A DNA stretch of 43,412 bases, taken from the NCBI GenBank assembly GCA_012518315.1, contig JAAYSL010000172.1, positions 1 through 43,412 of the forward strand, in the 5' to 3' direction. Position 1 is the stretch's first letter; each line of letters opens with the position of its first letter. The notes beneath the pieces are model-generated. The model was not told the DNA's origin. It was given only the letters and a program-made list of their open reading frames with translations, and made no database searches. This document shows positions 18,757-28,423 of the stretch, in pieces. Origin of the DNA: Bacillota bacterium. GTDB lineage: Bacteria > Bacillota > Limnochordia > DTU087. Made by a program: the position numbers and the translations under genes.

Positions 18757-20091
18757 CTATTCCTGCCTAGCTTCTAGGCGAGACATGACCTGCTCATACT
18801 CTTCAGGATAGTCCTCCCAGTAACGCTTGATAGCCTCATTGGCCTTAGCTGCAGCATCGTCTATGCCCTTATCTAAGGTAACCTTGTTATTCATGATGAG
18901 TTCCACAGCTGCTGCGTAGGTGTCGATTACCTTGTTCCAGCTAGGAACGTATTCACTAACGGTGCCATAATCTAGACCTTTGACGAAATACTCAAGCCCT
19001 GGAGTTTTCTCCACATGGGCGGCATAAATCGGGTCCTCTAGAACTGAGCGACGGGTGGGCAGATACCCAGAGGTAATGGCCCACTTTGCCATATTGTCAG
19101 TCCTCATCCAGAACTTAACAAACAACCAGGCTTCCTCAGGATACTTAGCATCCTTAAAGATAGTCACTGGTTCACCGGCACTAGGATGATACCGCTTGCC
19201 TGAGGGGCCCACTGGGTAAAGCATGGTACGCCATGGGAACCGCAGTTTTTCAAACTGAGGAATACTCCACGGACCATCAAGGGTAATGGCCACTTTCCCC
19301 ATAGCAAAGGCCTGATCCGCTGGGGTAATGGTACCACCCTTGTACTCGTGCATCAGATCATAGAAGAACTTGACTGCTTCTTTGGCTTCCGGTGAATCAA
19401 AGGCGACTGATTGTAGGTCATCGGAAATGTACTTTCCACCTGCCGCCCAGATAAAGGGACGGAAGATCCAGTCAAAATAGCCTGCCATACCACCGGAGAA
19501 CACGGGAATGTGGAAACCCCAAATACCCTTTTGCGGGTCAGAGAGCTTGCCTGCTGCAATGGCGAAATCTTCCCATGTTTCAATCCCAGGATTGTCAGGA
19601 TCCATTCCTGCAGCAGCGAACATGTCAGCGTTGTACACAAAGGTTATGGTGGTGGCATTAACCGGCAATACCCACCATTGGTCATCATAGTTGTATTCAC
19701 AGTAGGTCTTCATCACTGGGAAGAAATCATCCAATTCTTCGTTACTGAGACCATCAGGCCGCCGGATGAAATCCTCCATCTTGTAGATGGCACCAGCCTT
19801 AGCGAACTCCCCATATTCGCCACCATGGGTCCAGGCCAGATCCGGTGGGTCTCCAGCAGCTACAGCCGCCTGAAGTTTCTGCATCAAGGCATCTCCCACA
19901 TATTGTGGTTTTACCTTTATCCCAGGATTCTCTTGCTCAAAATCAGCGATCAGGTTCTTGAGAGCCTCTAGCGTGTTGCTGGTGAAGGCATGATACATGG
20001 TTAGGGTTTTCGATGCTGCCAAGGAAACGGTGCTGAAAGCAAGTACGAGACACACGGTCACAACCATACTGATTTGTAATGCTCGCCTCAT
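18757..20091 (-). CDS. Sugar ABC transporter extracellular solute-binding protein (family 1)
   Basis: ORF (track start 20136); signal peptide MRRALQISMVVTVCLVLAFSTVSLAASK; LTMYHAFTSNTLEALKNLIADFEQENPGIKVKPQYVGDALMQKLQAAVAAGDPPDLAW. ATG 20091 with AAGGGAGAAAGG RBS. Confidence 0.93.
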   Translation of the reverse strand: MRRALQISMVVTVCLVLAFSTVSLAASKTLTMYHAFTSNTLEALKNLIADFEQENPGIKVKPQYVGDALMQKLQAAVAAGDPPDLAWTHGGEYGEFAKAGAIYKMEDFIRRPDGLSNEELDDFFPVMKTYCEYNYDDQWWVLPVNATTITFVYNADMFAAAGMDPDNPGIETWEDFAIAAGKLSDPQKGIWGFHIPVFSGGMAGYFDWIFRPFIWAAGGKYISDDLQSVAFDSPEAKEAVKFFYDLMHEYKGGTITPADQAFAMGKVAITLDGPWSIPQFEKLRFPWRTMLYPVGPSGKRYHPSAGEPVTIFKDAKYPEEAWLFVKFWMRTDNMAKWAITSGYLPTRRSVLEDPIYAAHVEKTPGLEYFVKGLDYGTVSEYVPSWNKVIDTYAAAVELIMNNKVTLDKGIDDAAAKANEAIKRYWEDYPEEYEQVMSRLEARQE

Positions 20092-20514
20092 TAACCTTTC
20101 TCCCTTCTTTACTTTCGCTTCTCTAACCCTATACAACTACAATGGCCAGACTGCCCCCATACATCACCTCCTGATAAAATCCAATGGGTTTCATAACATG
20201 GATAATAGCAGGATTCCTGTTCGATCAATTGCCGAATCACATCTGCAGATGTTGGTTGATGTATTTTTCTCTCGGTGCAATGACATCACCGAAGCCCACC
20301 TGTTGGAGCATGGTAACGTTTCTACATCCATTATTCACCACAATGTCAGTGATCTCCTGCTTAAGCAGATGTATCTAGCAGGAGAACCATGAATTATTGC
20401 CAAGGGTGAAGACTCGGCAAACTTTCATGTAAGATTAACTAATTGAGAAGGATTATGGCGATACGCAAGGAAGACATATTTGCAGTTACTACCACTTTTA
20501 GGAGGGTTACACGA

Positions 20515-21279
20515 ATGTCTAGCTCGGTAATTGCGGCCACGCTTTACACAGTCCGCCAGTTCACGCAAACTAAGGCAGAGCTCGCCAGTACTCTTAAAAA
20601 GGTGAAATCTATCGGCTATGATGCAGTACAGCTCTCAGCCTTAGGCCCCATCGACACCAAGGAGCTCAAAAACATGCTCGATGGTGAAGGGCTAACCGTG
20701 GCTGCTACCCATACAGACTATCGACTTTTGCGGGATGAGCCGCAAAAGGTCATTGACGAACACCAATTGCTGGGCTGTAAATATGTGGCCATCGGTAGCA
20801 TACCTGCAGAGTATCGTCATGAAGAAGGATACCACCAGTTCGCCCGGGAGGCTTCAGAGGTAGCGGGAAGACTGCGAGAAAGTGGACTCATTTTTGGCTA
20901 TCATAATCATAGTTTTGAGCTGGAGAAATTTGGTGAAAGAACAGCCCTAGAGATCCTATACGCGGAAAGCGATCCAGAGTTATTCACCAGTGAGATTGAC
21001 ACCTATTGGATTCAGCATGGTGGCGGTGATCCGGCCCTTTGGATCCGCAGTCTCAAAGGCCGCGCACCCTTGGTTCACCTCAAAGACATGACTGTGAAAG
21101 ATGGACAACCGATCTTTGCTGAAGTGGGCGAAGGCAATCTCAATTGGCCTTACATCTTGGATGCCTGTAGGGAAGCTGGAGTCCTCTGGTACATCGTGGA
21201 ACAGGATATCTGCCAAAGGGATCCCTTTGAAAGCTTGGCCCTAAGCCTCAGGAACCTCAAAGCCATGGGTTTAAGCTAG
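20515..21279 (+). CDS. Sugar phosphate isomerase/epimerase (xylose isomerase-like TIM barrel)
   Basis: ORF (track start 20443); ATG 20515 with AGGAGGG RBS. LKKVKSIGYDAVQLSA, GYHNHSFELE, EIDTYWIQHGGGDPALWIRSLKGRAPLVHLKDM. Confidence 0.9.
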   Translation: MSSSVIAATLYTVRQFTQTKAELASTLKKVKSIGYDAVQLSALGPIDTKELKNMLDGEGLTVAATHTDYRLLRDEPQKVIDEHQLLGCKYVAIGSIPAEYRHEEGYHQFAREASEVAGRLRESGLIFGYHNHSFELEKFGERTALEILYAESDPELFTSEIDTYWIQHGGGDPALWIRSLKGRAPLVHLKDMTVKDGQPIFAEVGEGNLNWPYILDACREAGVLWYIVEQDICQRDPFESLALSLRNLKAMGLS

Positions 21280-21376
21280 GCCTTTGGTAGGAGGAACTCC
21301 AACCGGGAAGGTGGAACTAGTAACAATGATGGGCAAACTGGGATTTTTCACAAACGATCATACCAGCTGAGGTGAG

Positions 21377-22885
21377 ATGTACATGAAGCCTGATCAGGTC
21401 TTGGTTAAGACCGTCGGTATTTCCAAGAGCTTTTCCGGTGTAACAGTCCTGGATAACATCAATGTCGAAATACTCCAGGGAGAAATCCTCGGTATCATTG
21501 GTGAAAATGGTGCAGGCAAGTCCACCTTTATCAAGATCCTCAATGGTACATATACCCCATCTGAAGGACGAGTGTTCTTTGCTGGAAGCCCAGTTCATAT
21601 CCGTGATACCAGCGTAGCCAAGCGATTAGGTATTAGTACCATTCCTCAAGAGTTCAATCTAATTAACCACCTTAGTGTCTATGAGAATATCTTCCTTGGT
21701 AAAGAACTAGTCAAAGGCAATCGCCTACTAGATAAGCAGCAGATGAAGGAGAAGACTAGTGAGCTTTTGCGGGAACTCGATACTGACATTCCTCCAGATG
21801 CCAAACTGCAAGACTTGAGTGTAGCCCAGAAGCAAATGGTGGAGATTGCTAAAGCCATCGCCTATGACTCACGCCTACTGATTATGGATGAGCCCACCAC
21901 GGTTCTAACACAACACGAGATTGATATCTTGTTTAATCTCATGCAAAGGCTAAAGGAAAAAGGCGTAACCATCATCTACATATCCCATAAGCTGCGAGAA
22001 GTGAAGCGGATCTGTGACCGGGTGATAATCCTTCGTGATGGGCAGTTTATCAGTCTTGATCCCACAGACGCTTTGGATGAACAAGAGATGGCCCGCCGTA
22101 TGGTCGGACGAGAGCTAACCCAGATCTTTCCACCTAAGATTCAGCCCCAGGCTAATGCTGTGCTCCAAGTTCGCAACCTTTCCGTCTCTGGCCTTCTACA
22201 TGATATTAGCTTTGACCTTAGGAAAGGTGAGATCCTCGGTTTCTCTGGCCTGATTGGTGCAGGGCGAACAGAACTAGCTGAGGCTCTAATCGGCATTCAC
22301 CCCATCACTTCCGGCCAAATCATGATTAATGGCAAAACTCAGGTGATCTCCTCCCCCATCGATGCCGTCAACAATGGCATCGCCTATCTTTCTGAAGATA
22401 GGCAGGGAACAGGAGTGCTAACCAGCTTCGATGTAGCTAGCAATGTCACCCTCGTATCCCTAAATGAGTATTGCAAACCACTTATCGATAGAAAAAAAGA
22501 AAAGGCTCAAACAGAAGAATACATCAAGGCCTTCAACATCCGCACACCCTCTACTAGGACTTTGTTGGAATACTTAAGTGGAGGCAACCAGCAAAAGGTA
22601 TCTTTGGCAAAAAGTCTAGACCCCAAACCAGAGATCTTCATCATAGATGAACCTACTCGAGGGATAGATGTCAATGCCAAGAAAGAAGTCTACTACTTCA
22701 TCCATGAGCTAGTCAAAACTGGCATTTCCTGTATTCTCATTTCCTCCGAGATGGAGGAAATCCTAGGGCTGTGTAACCGAGTAGTAGTCATGCGAGAGGG
22801 GCGGGTTACCGGCATCTTGGAGGCCGACGAGATGAGTGAAGCAGAGATCATGTTTTATGCAACAGGTTTGAAAGAGGGTGCTTAA
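21377..22885 (+). CDS. Sugar ABC transporter ATP-binding protein (RbsA/MglA-like, tandem ABC)
   Basis: Walker A GENGAGKST, DLSVAQKQMVEIAKAIAYDSRLLIMDEPTTVLT, second cassette LSGGNQQKVSLAKSLDPKPEIFIIDEPTRGIDV. Confidence 0.95.
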   Translation: MYMKPDQVLVKTVGISKSFSGVTVLDNINVEILQGEILGIIGENGAGKSTFIKILNGTYTPSEGRVFFAGSPVHIRDTSVAKRLGISTIPQEFNLINHLSVYENIFLGKELVKGNRLLDKQQMKEKTSELLRELDTDIPPDAKLQDLSVAQKQMVEIAKAIAYDSRLLIMDEPTTVLTQHEIDILFNLMQRLKEKGVTIIYISHKLREVKRICDRVIILRDGQFISLDPTDALDEQEMARRMVGRELTQIFPPKIQPQANAVLQVRNLSVSGLLHDISFDLRKGEILGFSGLIGAGRTELAEALIGIHPITSGQIMINGKTQVISSPIDAVNNGIAYLSEDRQGTGVLTSFDVASNVTLVSLNEYCKPLIDRKKEKAQTEEYIKAFNIRTPSTRTLLEYLSGGNQQKVSLAKSLDPKPEIFIIDEPTRGIDVNAKKEVYYFIHELVKTGISCILISSEMEEILGLCNRVVVMREGRVTGILEADEMSEAEIMFYATGLKEGA

Positions 22886-22887
22886 TC

Positions 22888-23841
22888 ATGCAAACAAATA
22901 TACTCAAAGGTAAGCTTGATCTAGAGAAACATGGGCCCTTGTTTGCTTTGGTAGTTTTGTTTATTCTATCATCCATAGCCAGCCCTTATTTTCTCCAAAC
23001 CCGCAACATCCTGAATATCTTGCGTCAGGTTTCCTATACCGGCATCATCGCCCTGGGCATGACCTTTGTGATCATTTCCGGAGGGATTGATCTGTCTGTC
23101 GGTTCCATGACAGCCTTAATTGGTGGACTGGTGATCATGGCACTCAACTATTTCGGAGGCGGGATCATGGCGATTATCATTGCCATCCTGTTTGGGCTCC
23201 TTCTAGGGATGTTTCTAGGCGCGATTAATGGCCTCATCATCACCAAGGGTAAAGTCGCACCCTTTATCGTTACCCTTGGTACCATGGCCATCTATCGCTC
23301 TTTCACTCTATATGTCAGTAATGCCGGTGAATTCCGCTCCACCAGTAACCTCTATCCCAAACTAGGCATGGGCTATTTTCTCGGTATTCCCATCCCTGTG
23401 TGGTTGTTTTTTGGCCTTGCCGCACTCTTTGGTGTCATATTGAACAGTACTCGTTACGGACGCTATGTGTGTGCTGTGGGGTCTAATGAACGTGTTGCTA
23501 GGTATTCCGCCATCAATGTTGATCGAGTCCGCCTCATCGCTTACATAATCGTTGGATTTACCGTGGCTGTTTCTGCCATTCTCATGTCTTCTCGTCTGAA
23601 CTCACTGAGTTCTTCGAATGCTGGCGTCAATTATGAGCTGGATGCAATTGCCGCCGTGATCATTGGTGGTACTGCCATGACCGGAGGCGTAGGTAGCATG
23701 TCTGGCACGGTAATCGGGGCGATTATTCTTGGTATTATCAATAACATGTTAAACATGTTAGGGGTCTCACCCTATCTGCAGGGTACGGTAAAAGGCTTGG
23801 TAATCATTGGTGCTGTTCTAATCCAACGCAAGAAAGCATGA
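22888..23841 (+). CDS. Sugar ABC transporter permease (RbsC-like)
   Basis: NILRQVSYTGIIALGMTFVIISGGIDLSVGSMTAL, NGLIITKGKVAPFIVTLGTMAIYR, AAVIIGGTAMTGGVGSMSGTVIGAIILGIINNMLNMLGVSPY. Confidence 0.95.
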   Translation: MQTNILKGKLDLEKHGPLFALVVLFILSSIASPYFLQTRNILNILRQVSYTGIIALGMTFVIISGGIDLSVGSMTALIGGLVIMALNYFGGGIMAIIIAILFGLLLGMFLGAINGLIITKGKVAPFIVTLGTMAIYRSFTLYVSNAGEFRSTSNLYPKLGMGYFLGIPIPVWLFFGLAALFGVILNSTRYGRYVCAVGSNERVARYSAINVDRVRLIAYIIVGFTVAVSAILMSSRLNSLSSSNAGVNYELDAIAAVIIGGTAMTGGVGSMSGTVIGAIILGIINNMLNMLGVSPYLQGTVKGLVIIGAVLIQRKKA

Positions 23842-24052
23842 AACTGAGCTCAGGCTCTATTGCGGCTTGGAAGCAAACCAAGATCAAGTGCTCCATATTG
23901 CAGTATCGATGTAACTGAGTACTAAGGCCAATGAAGAGGAGGTGACGTGACAGCATAGGCTGCTAGTAGCTGAGGTTTGACGGGAACCAAACGACCATTC
24001 TAACCGACAATCTAGACGAAAGCAAGAAAGCGAAAGTACAGGAGGGTTATAG

Positions 24053-25024
24053 ATGAAAAGGTCTGCTTGGATCGTAGTCATGGCATTGGTTGTAACTATG
24101 CTGTTCTCTTTACCCATCTTGGCGGCTAAACCGCTTCGTATAGGAGTCTCTATACCCACAGCTGATCATGGGTGGACTGGTGGGATCGTATGGTGGGCTA
24201 ACCAAGCGATCAATGATTGGAAAGCCAAAGACCCCGATGTCACCTTCTTCCTCGTCACCGCTGATTCGGCTACCCAGCAGGTTGACCAGGTTGAAGACCT
24301 GATGGTTAAAGGCATCGATGGCCTTGTAATTCTAGCCCATGACTCTGCCCCCCTTACCCCCATCGTCGAGAGGGTATACAAGGAAGGCATCTTTGTGGTC
24401 TCCGTTGATAGGGGCCTAACCAAACCGGTAGAGCATGTCTATGTCGCCGGAGATAACCCGGGTCTGGGACGTGTTGCCGCCGAATGGATTGTTAGTGAGC
24501 TAAATGGCAAGGGCAAGGTCGTCGTTCTAGAAGGTATCCCCTGTGTGATCAATACTGAGCGGGTAGAGGCCTTTAATGCAGTTATGAAAGACTATCCCGG
24601 TATTGAGATCCTGGACTCTCAACCTGCCCACTGGTTAACCCAAAAGGGCCTGGAGATCATGGAGAACTACCTCCAGAAATACAAAGAGATCGATGCAGTT
24701 TGGGCACAGGATGATGACGTGCTCAAAGGCGTCCTACAGGCCTATAAAGAGTCAGGACGGAATGACATCAAGCTGTTCCTCGGTGGTGCCGGATCCAAGG
24801 ACATTATTAAGATGATCATGGATGGCGATCCACTGGTAAGGGCAGATGTTACCTATCCACCTTCCATGATTGCTACCGGCATTAGCTGCGCTGTGATGGG
24901 CCTACGGGGCGAGAAACTAAGTGGATTCTATCAGGGTAAGATCCCATCAAAAATCATCCTAGCAGCGGAGCTAATCACCGCGGAGAACGCAGAGGACTAC
25001 TATGTACCAGAGTCCATCTTCTAA
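24053..25024 (+). CDS. Sugar ABC transporter substrate-binding protein (RbsB-like)
   Basis: AGGAGGG RBS, signal peptide ...SLPILAAKPLRIGVSIPTADHGWTGG; VDQVEDLMVKGIDGLVILAHDSAPLTPIVERVYKEGIFVVSVDRG. Confidence 0.93.
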   Translation: MKRSAWIVVMALVVTMLFSLPILAAKPLRIGVSIPTADHGWTGGIVWWANQAINDWKAKDPDVTFFLVTADSATQQVDQVEDLMVKGIDGLVILAHDSAPLTPIVERVYKEGIFVVSVDRGLTKPVEHVYVAGDNPGLGRVAAEWIVSELNGKGKVVVLEGIPCVINTERVEAFNAVMKDYPGIEILDSQPAHWLTQKGLEIMENYLQKYKEIDAVWAQDDDVLKGVLQAYKESGRNDIKLFLGGAGSKDIIKMIMDGDPLVRADVTYPPSMIATGISCAVMGLRGEKLSGFYQGKIPSKIILAAELITAENAEDYYVPESIF

Positions 25025-25045
25025 GAGTTAGGCTACTTGCGTAAG

Positions 25046-25075
25046 GGGTCGCCTGCTCTGTGGGCGACCCTTTTT
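25046..25075 (+). terminator. Rho-independent terminator
   Basis: gggtcgcc(25046-25053)...ggcgaccc(25063-25070)+TTTTT directly after the SBP gene. Confidence 0.92.
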
Positions 25076-25099
25076 GGTTTGCTCAGTATGTCCTTTTGC

Positions 25100-26368
25100 T
25101 TACTGCACTTCTTGACAACATTTTTTGTACTTCTTGCCACTGCCACAGGGACACGGATCATTGCGACCCACATGACGCCACAGGGCACTAACTTTGGCGG
25201 CCATTGCCTCCCGCATCATCATAGGTGATGCTTTTTGATGAAAGAGGCTAGCCAAATCCTCCATGAAAGGAGTTATATAGGTGAAAAACTGCTTGTACCC
25301 ATCACAAAGATAGTTAAGACCTGATTCTCCTTGGGGACTTAGAAGAAACCGATCTTTCAAACATCCCCCATTACACACAAATCGCACCGAACACTGATGG
25401 CAACAACTTGGTAACCGGTCCCGCTTGCTTGCACCAAAATCTCGCTGCTTGGATGAATCGACTAGCTCATCAAGGGGCCGATCCCAAAGATTTCCCAATT
25501 TGAATTCAGGAAACACAAAATGGTCACAGGCATATACATCGCCATTGTGTTCTAGGATTAACCCTCTGCCACAGGTCTCTGCAAAAATGCAAAGGTGAGC
25601 ACCATAACCTGCCCACACCGATAGGCATTCCTCGAATATCTGAATGAAAATCTCTCCTAGATCATGTGCTGCCCACTGATTGAAAATAGCAATAAGAAAG
25701 CGGGCATAATCTGAGGCTGGTACTGTCCTCTGTGTCACCCGGCCATTGCCTAAGTGTTCAACCAGGGGGATAAACTGGATATGCTGGACACCCTCTTCAC
25801 GGTAAAAATCATATACCGCCAAAGGGTGTTTGGCATTTACATTGTTGACAACACAAAGCACATTGTATAGGGCACCGCTTTCCTGCAAGAGGTGCAAGCC
25901 CCGCAGCACAAGAGGTGATGTAGGGCCACCTTGTTTGGTGTGGCGGTAGGTATCATGGAGCCAAGGCGGGCCATCGAGACTAATTCCCACCAAAAACCCA
26001 TTCTCCCGAAAGAAGTCACACCACTCCTGAGTAAGTAAGGTACCATTGGTCTGGAAGGCGTTCTCTACCCGCCAACCTGAAGGTAGGTAATGATTCTGTA
26101 GCTCCACCACTTTTCTAAAGAAGTCCAGACCCATTAGGGTGGGTTCACCACCCTGCCAGGCAAAGGGCACCACCGGGCCAGGCTGATACTGAATGTATTG
26201 ACGAATATACTCATCTAGGGTAGCTTCTTCCATCTGGAAAGCCTGTGTCTCGGGATAAAGGCCAGACTTGCTTAAGTAGAAACAGTATTCACAGGCTAGA
26301 TTACAGGCCGGGCCTGCTGGCTTTGCCATCACATGAAAGGGCATAGTACTATCGGCCATTATTTTCAC
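25100..26368 (-). CDS. Anaerobic sulfatase-maturating-type radical SAM/SPASM protein with C-terminal SEC-C motif
   Basis: CNLACEYCFY radical SAM CxxxCxxC, FAWQGGEPTLMGLDFF, SPASM-type cysteines (CCHQCSVRFVCNGGC), C-terminus NDPCPCGSGKKYKKCCQ = SEC-C. Confidence 0.9.
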   Translation of the reverse strand: MKIMADSTMPFHVMAKPAGPACNLACEYCFYLSKSGLYPETQAFQMEEATLDEYIRQYIQYQPGPVVPFAWQGGEPTLMGLDFFRKVVELQNHYLPSGWRVENAFQTNGTLLTQEWCDFFRENGFLVGISLDGPPWLHDTYRHTKQGGPTSPLVLRGLHLLQESGALYNVLCVVNNVNAKHPLAVYDFYREEGVQHIQFIPLVEHLGNGRVTQRTVPASDYARFLIAIFNQWAAHDLGEIFIQIFEECLSVWAGYGAHLCIFAETCGRGLILEHNGDVYACDHFVFPEFKLGNLWDRPLDELVDSSKQRDFGASKRDRLPSCCHQCSVRFVCNGGCLKDRFLLSPQGESGLNYLCDGYKQFFTYITPFMEDLASLFHQKASPMMMREAMAAKVSALWRHVGRNDPCPCGSGKKYKKCCQEVQ

Positions 26369-26412
26369 ACCTCAATACGAAACACACTTCCTGGGAGTCT
26401 AGCAGATTCTCG

Positions 26413-26715
26413 TTAACTCAGAATATAGACCACTAGGAAAGCAATGATGACAGTAATTACTAGGTTATTCCATTTCCAGCTAACCAAAATCGCAGCAAGG
26501 CCACCGATTAACCCTAGCCAGGGCCTTTGGGGATCCACTGTTAAGATTCCGGGAAAGATCAGGGCTCCCAAAGCCGCATAGGGAACCAATTTCAGCCATC
26601 GTTCTAACCAAATCGGTAGTGGGCGCCCAGTGGGAAGTAAAAGGGGAAGCAACCGGGGTAGATAAGTCGCAAGTACCATCCCTATGAGAGTTACGCCAAA
26701 GGTGTTTGCCGTCAT
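26413..26715 (-). CDS. azlD: AzlD family branched-chain amino acid transport subunit
   Basis: About 100 aa, TM-rich, TYLPRLLPLLLPTGRPLPIWLERWLKLVPYAALGALIFPG; overlaps azlC by 4 bp. Confidence 0.88.
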   Translation of the reverse strand: MTANTFGVTLIGMVLATYLPRLLPLLLPTGRPLPIWLERWLKLVPYAALGALIFPGILTVDPQRPWLGLIGGLAAILVSWKWNNLVITVIIAFLVVYILS

Positions 26716-27518
26716 AGCCTGTCAACCCCTTCTCCCCAGAGCCAGACCCCGAAGCCGGCTACAATAGTTGTTGCCAAGATCATTGCCCAACCGAAGGATA
26801 GATACTGGCTAAATAGCCAGCAGCACCCACCACTAGCTATAGCTATAACCCCCACACCCAACGACTTGGCTACTGTCGGAATAAGTAGAGCAATAAACAT
26901 TGCATATAAGACAACCCCCATGCCAATGGTTAAACCCGGGGGCAAAACGCTGGCAAACACAACACCCACATAAGTACCACCAATCCAGCCAAGATAAGAT
27001 ACGACACTTACACCAAGGGCAAAGTCAGTGGGCAGAATGTCATCCTTGGAATTGGCTTCATGATCGGCATTGGTGCTGTTAGCTTCGTCGGCAATAATCT
27101 CTCTGGGATGAGCCAGATAATTCATGATGAAGGTCTCATCAGTAACCCCAAAGCCAATGAGTGCCGCCTCCAGCCAACTTAGTCGAAGCCGTCTTGACAG
27201 GCTGGCGGACATCACAAAATACCTTAGGTTAACTACAAGATTGGCCGTGACAATCGCCATCGGTGCCGCTCCTCCGGCGATCAGATTAACAGCCAGAAAT
27301 TGCCCGGCACCGGAAAACACCAGTAAAGACATGAGCATTGCCTGAGCGGCGGTAAGGCCAGCTGCCAGAGCAACCACCCCAAAAGCCAATGCTGTGGGAA
27401 AGTATCCTAAGGCAATGGGAAGACCAGCACGGACACCTTGGCTAAAGTACCAGATCGATTGCTGCCGGGGTGTATGGTGCCTGCTTGTTGTCTGGTGTGG
27501 AATAGATGCGTGGGACAT
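26712..27518 (-). CDS. azlC: AzlC family branched-chain amino acid permease
   Basis: GVRAGLPIALGYFPTALAFGVVALAAGLTAAQAMLMSLLVFSGAGQFLAVNLI. Confidence 0.92.
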   Translation of the reverse strand: MSHASIPHQTTSRHHTPRQQSIWYFSQGVRAGLPIALGYFPTALAFGVVALAAGLTAAQAMLMSLLVFSGAGQFLAVNLIAGGAAPMAIVTANLVVNLRYFVMSASLSRRLRLSWLEAALIGFGVTDETFIMNYLAHPREIIADEANSTNADHEANSKDDILPTDFALGVSVVSYLGWIGGTYVGVVFASVLPPGLTIGMGVVLYAMFIALLIPTVAKSLGVGVIAIASGGCCWLFSQYLSFGWAMILATTIVAGFGVWLWGEGVDRL

Positions 27519-27559
27519 GGCATGGCTCCTCGTCCGGTATCCTATTAACTCCTATTACG

Positions 27560-27592
27560 GCAAGTGCAGGCAGAATACCTGCCTGCACTTGC
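27560..27592. other. Perfect 14-bp stem-loop between mrp and azlC
   Basis: gcaagtgcaggcag-aatac-ctgcctgcacttgc; no adjacent T-tract on either strand. Confidence 0.75.
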
Positions 27593-27625
27593 ACCGTAGC
27601 TAACTTAACAACCTGTATGCAATCC

Positions 27626-28423
27626 TTAGCTATTTAGCCACCCCTGGATTTTGGAAATCACATCACCATCATATTGTTCCACTTTCCCAAGGTCACATAA
27701 GGCAGTCAACTTGGGGTCTAGTGGTATGGTACCTAGAAAGGGAATGCCGGTATCCTTCGCAACCTCAGCCCCTCGGCTCGGCCCAAAGAGCTCCCATTTT
27801 TCTGAGCAATGGGGACAGATAGCATAACTCATATTTTCGACCAAGCCAATGATGGGGATTTGCATCTTCTCAGCCATCTTGATGGCCTTTCTTACAACCA
27901 TGTTGGCTAGTTCTTGGGGTGACGTAACGATGATCAGTCCACTTAACGGAAAGATCTGCATGACGGTTAGAGGGGAATCACCAGTGCCCGGTGGCAGATC
28001 GATCAAGAGATGATCTAGTTCCCCCCAGATCACATCAGTCCAGAATTGCTTGACTGCACCGCCGATGAGTGGCCCCCGCCAGATTACAGGATCATCCTCC
28101 TCATCTAGCAGTAGGTTCAAAGACATGATCTCTATCCCTGTCTCTGTACGAGGCGGAAACATGCCCATCTCCGAGATCTCGGGCCGCTGGTGGACTCCAA
28201 ATAACCGCGGAATACTAGGCCCGGTGATATCTGCATCCAGCACTCCTACCTTAAGACCCTTGCGGCCAAGGGCAGTTGCCAAGAGCGCCGTAACTGATGA
28301 TTTGCCGACACCACCCTTGCCACTCATGACGGCAACCACATGCCTGATCTTACTTAGTTCATGGGGTGGTACCTTGGCAATACCATGGGATTCATCGATG
28401 CCATGTTCACTTTGGCTATCCAT
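27626..28423 (-). CDS. Mrp/NBP35-family P-loop ATPase (Fe-S carrier-like)
   Basis: ORF (track start 28501); VMSGKGGVGKSSVTALLATALGRKGLKVGVLDADITGPSIPRLFG. ATG 28423 with AAGGAGG RBS. Confidence 0.93.
   Translation of the reverse strand: MDSQSEHGIDESHGIAKVPPHELSKIRHVVAVMSGKGGVGKSSVTALLATALGRKGLKVGVLDADITGPSIPRLFGVHQRPEISEMGMFPPRTETGIEIMSLNLLLDEEDDPVIWRGPLIGGAVKQFWTDVIWGELDHLLIDLPPGTGDSPLTVMQIFPLSGLIIVTSPQELANMVVRKAIKMAEKMQIPIIGLVENMSYAICPHCSEKWELFGPSRGAEVAKDTGIPFLGTIPLDPKLTALCDLGKVEQYDGDVISKIQGWLNS

Noticed and set aside
19510-19971. Plus-strand 153-aa ORF antisense to the solute-binding protein gene
   Set aside because: Fully antisense to a well-supported SBP; shadow ORF.
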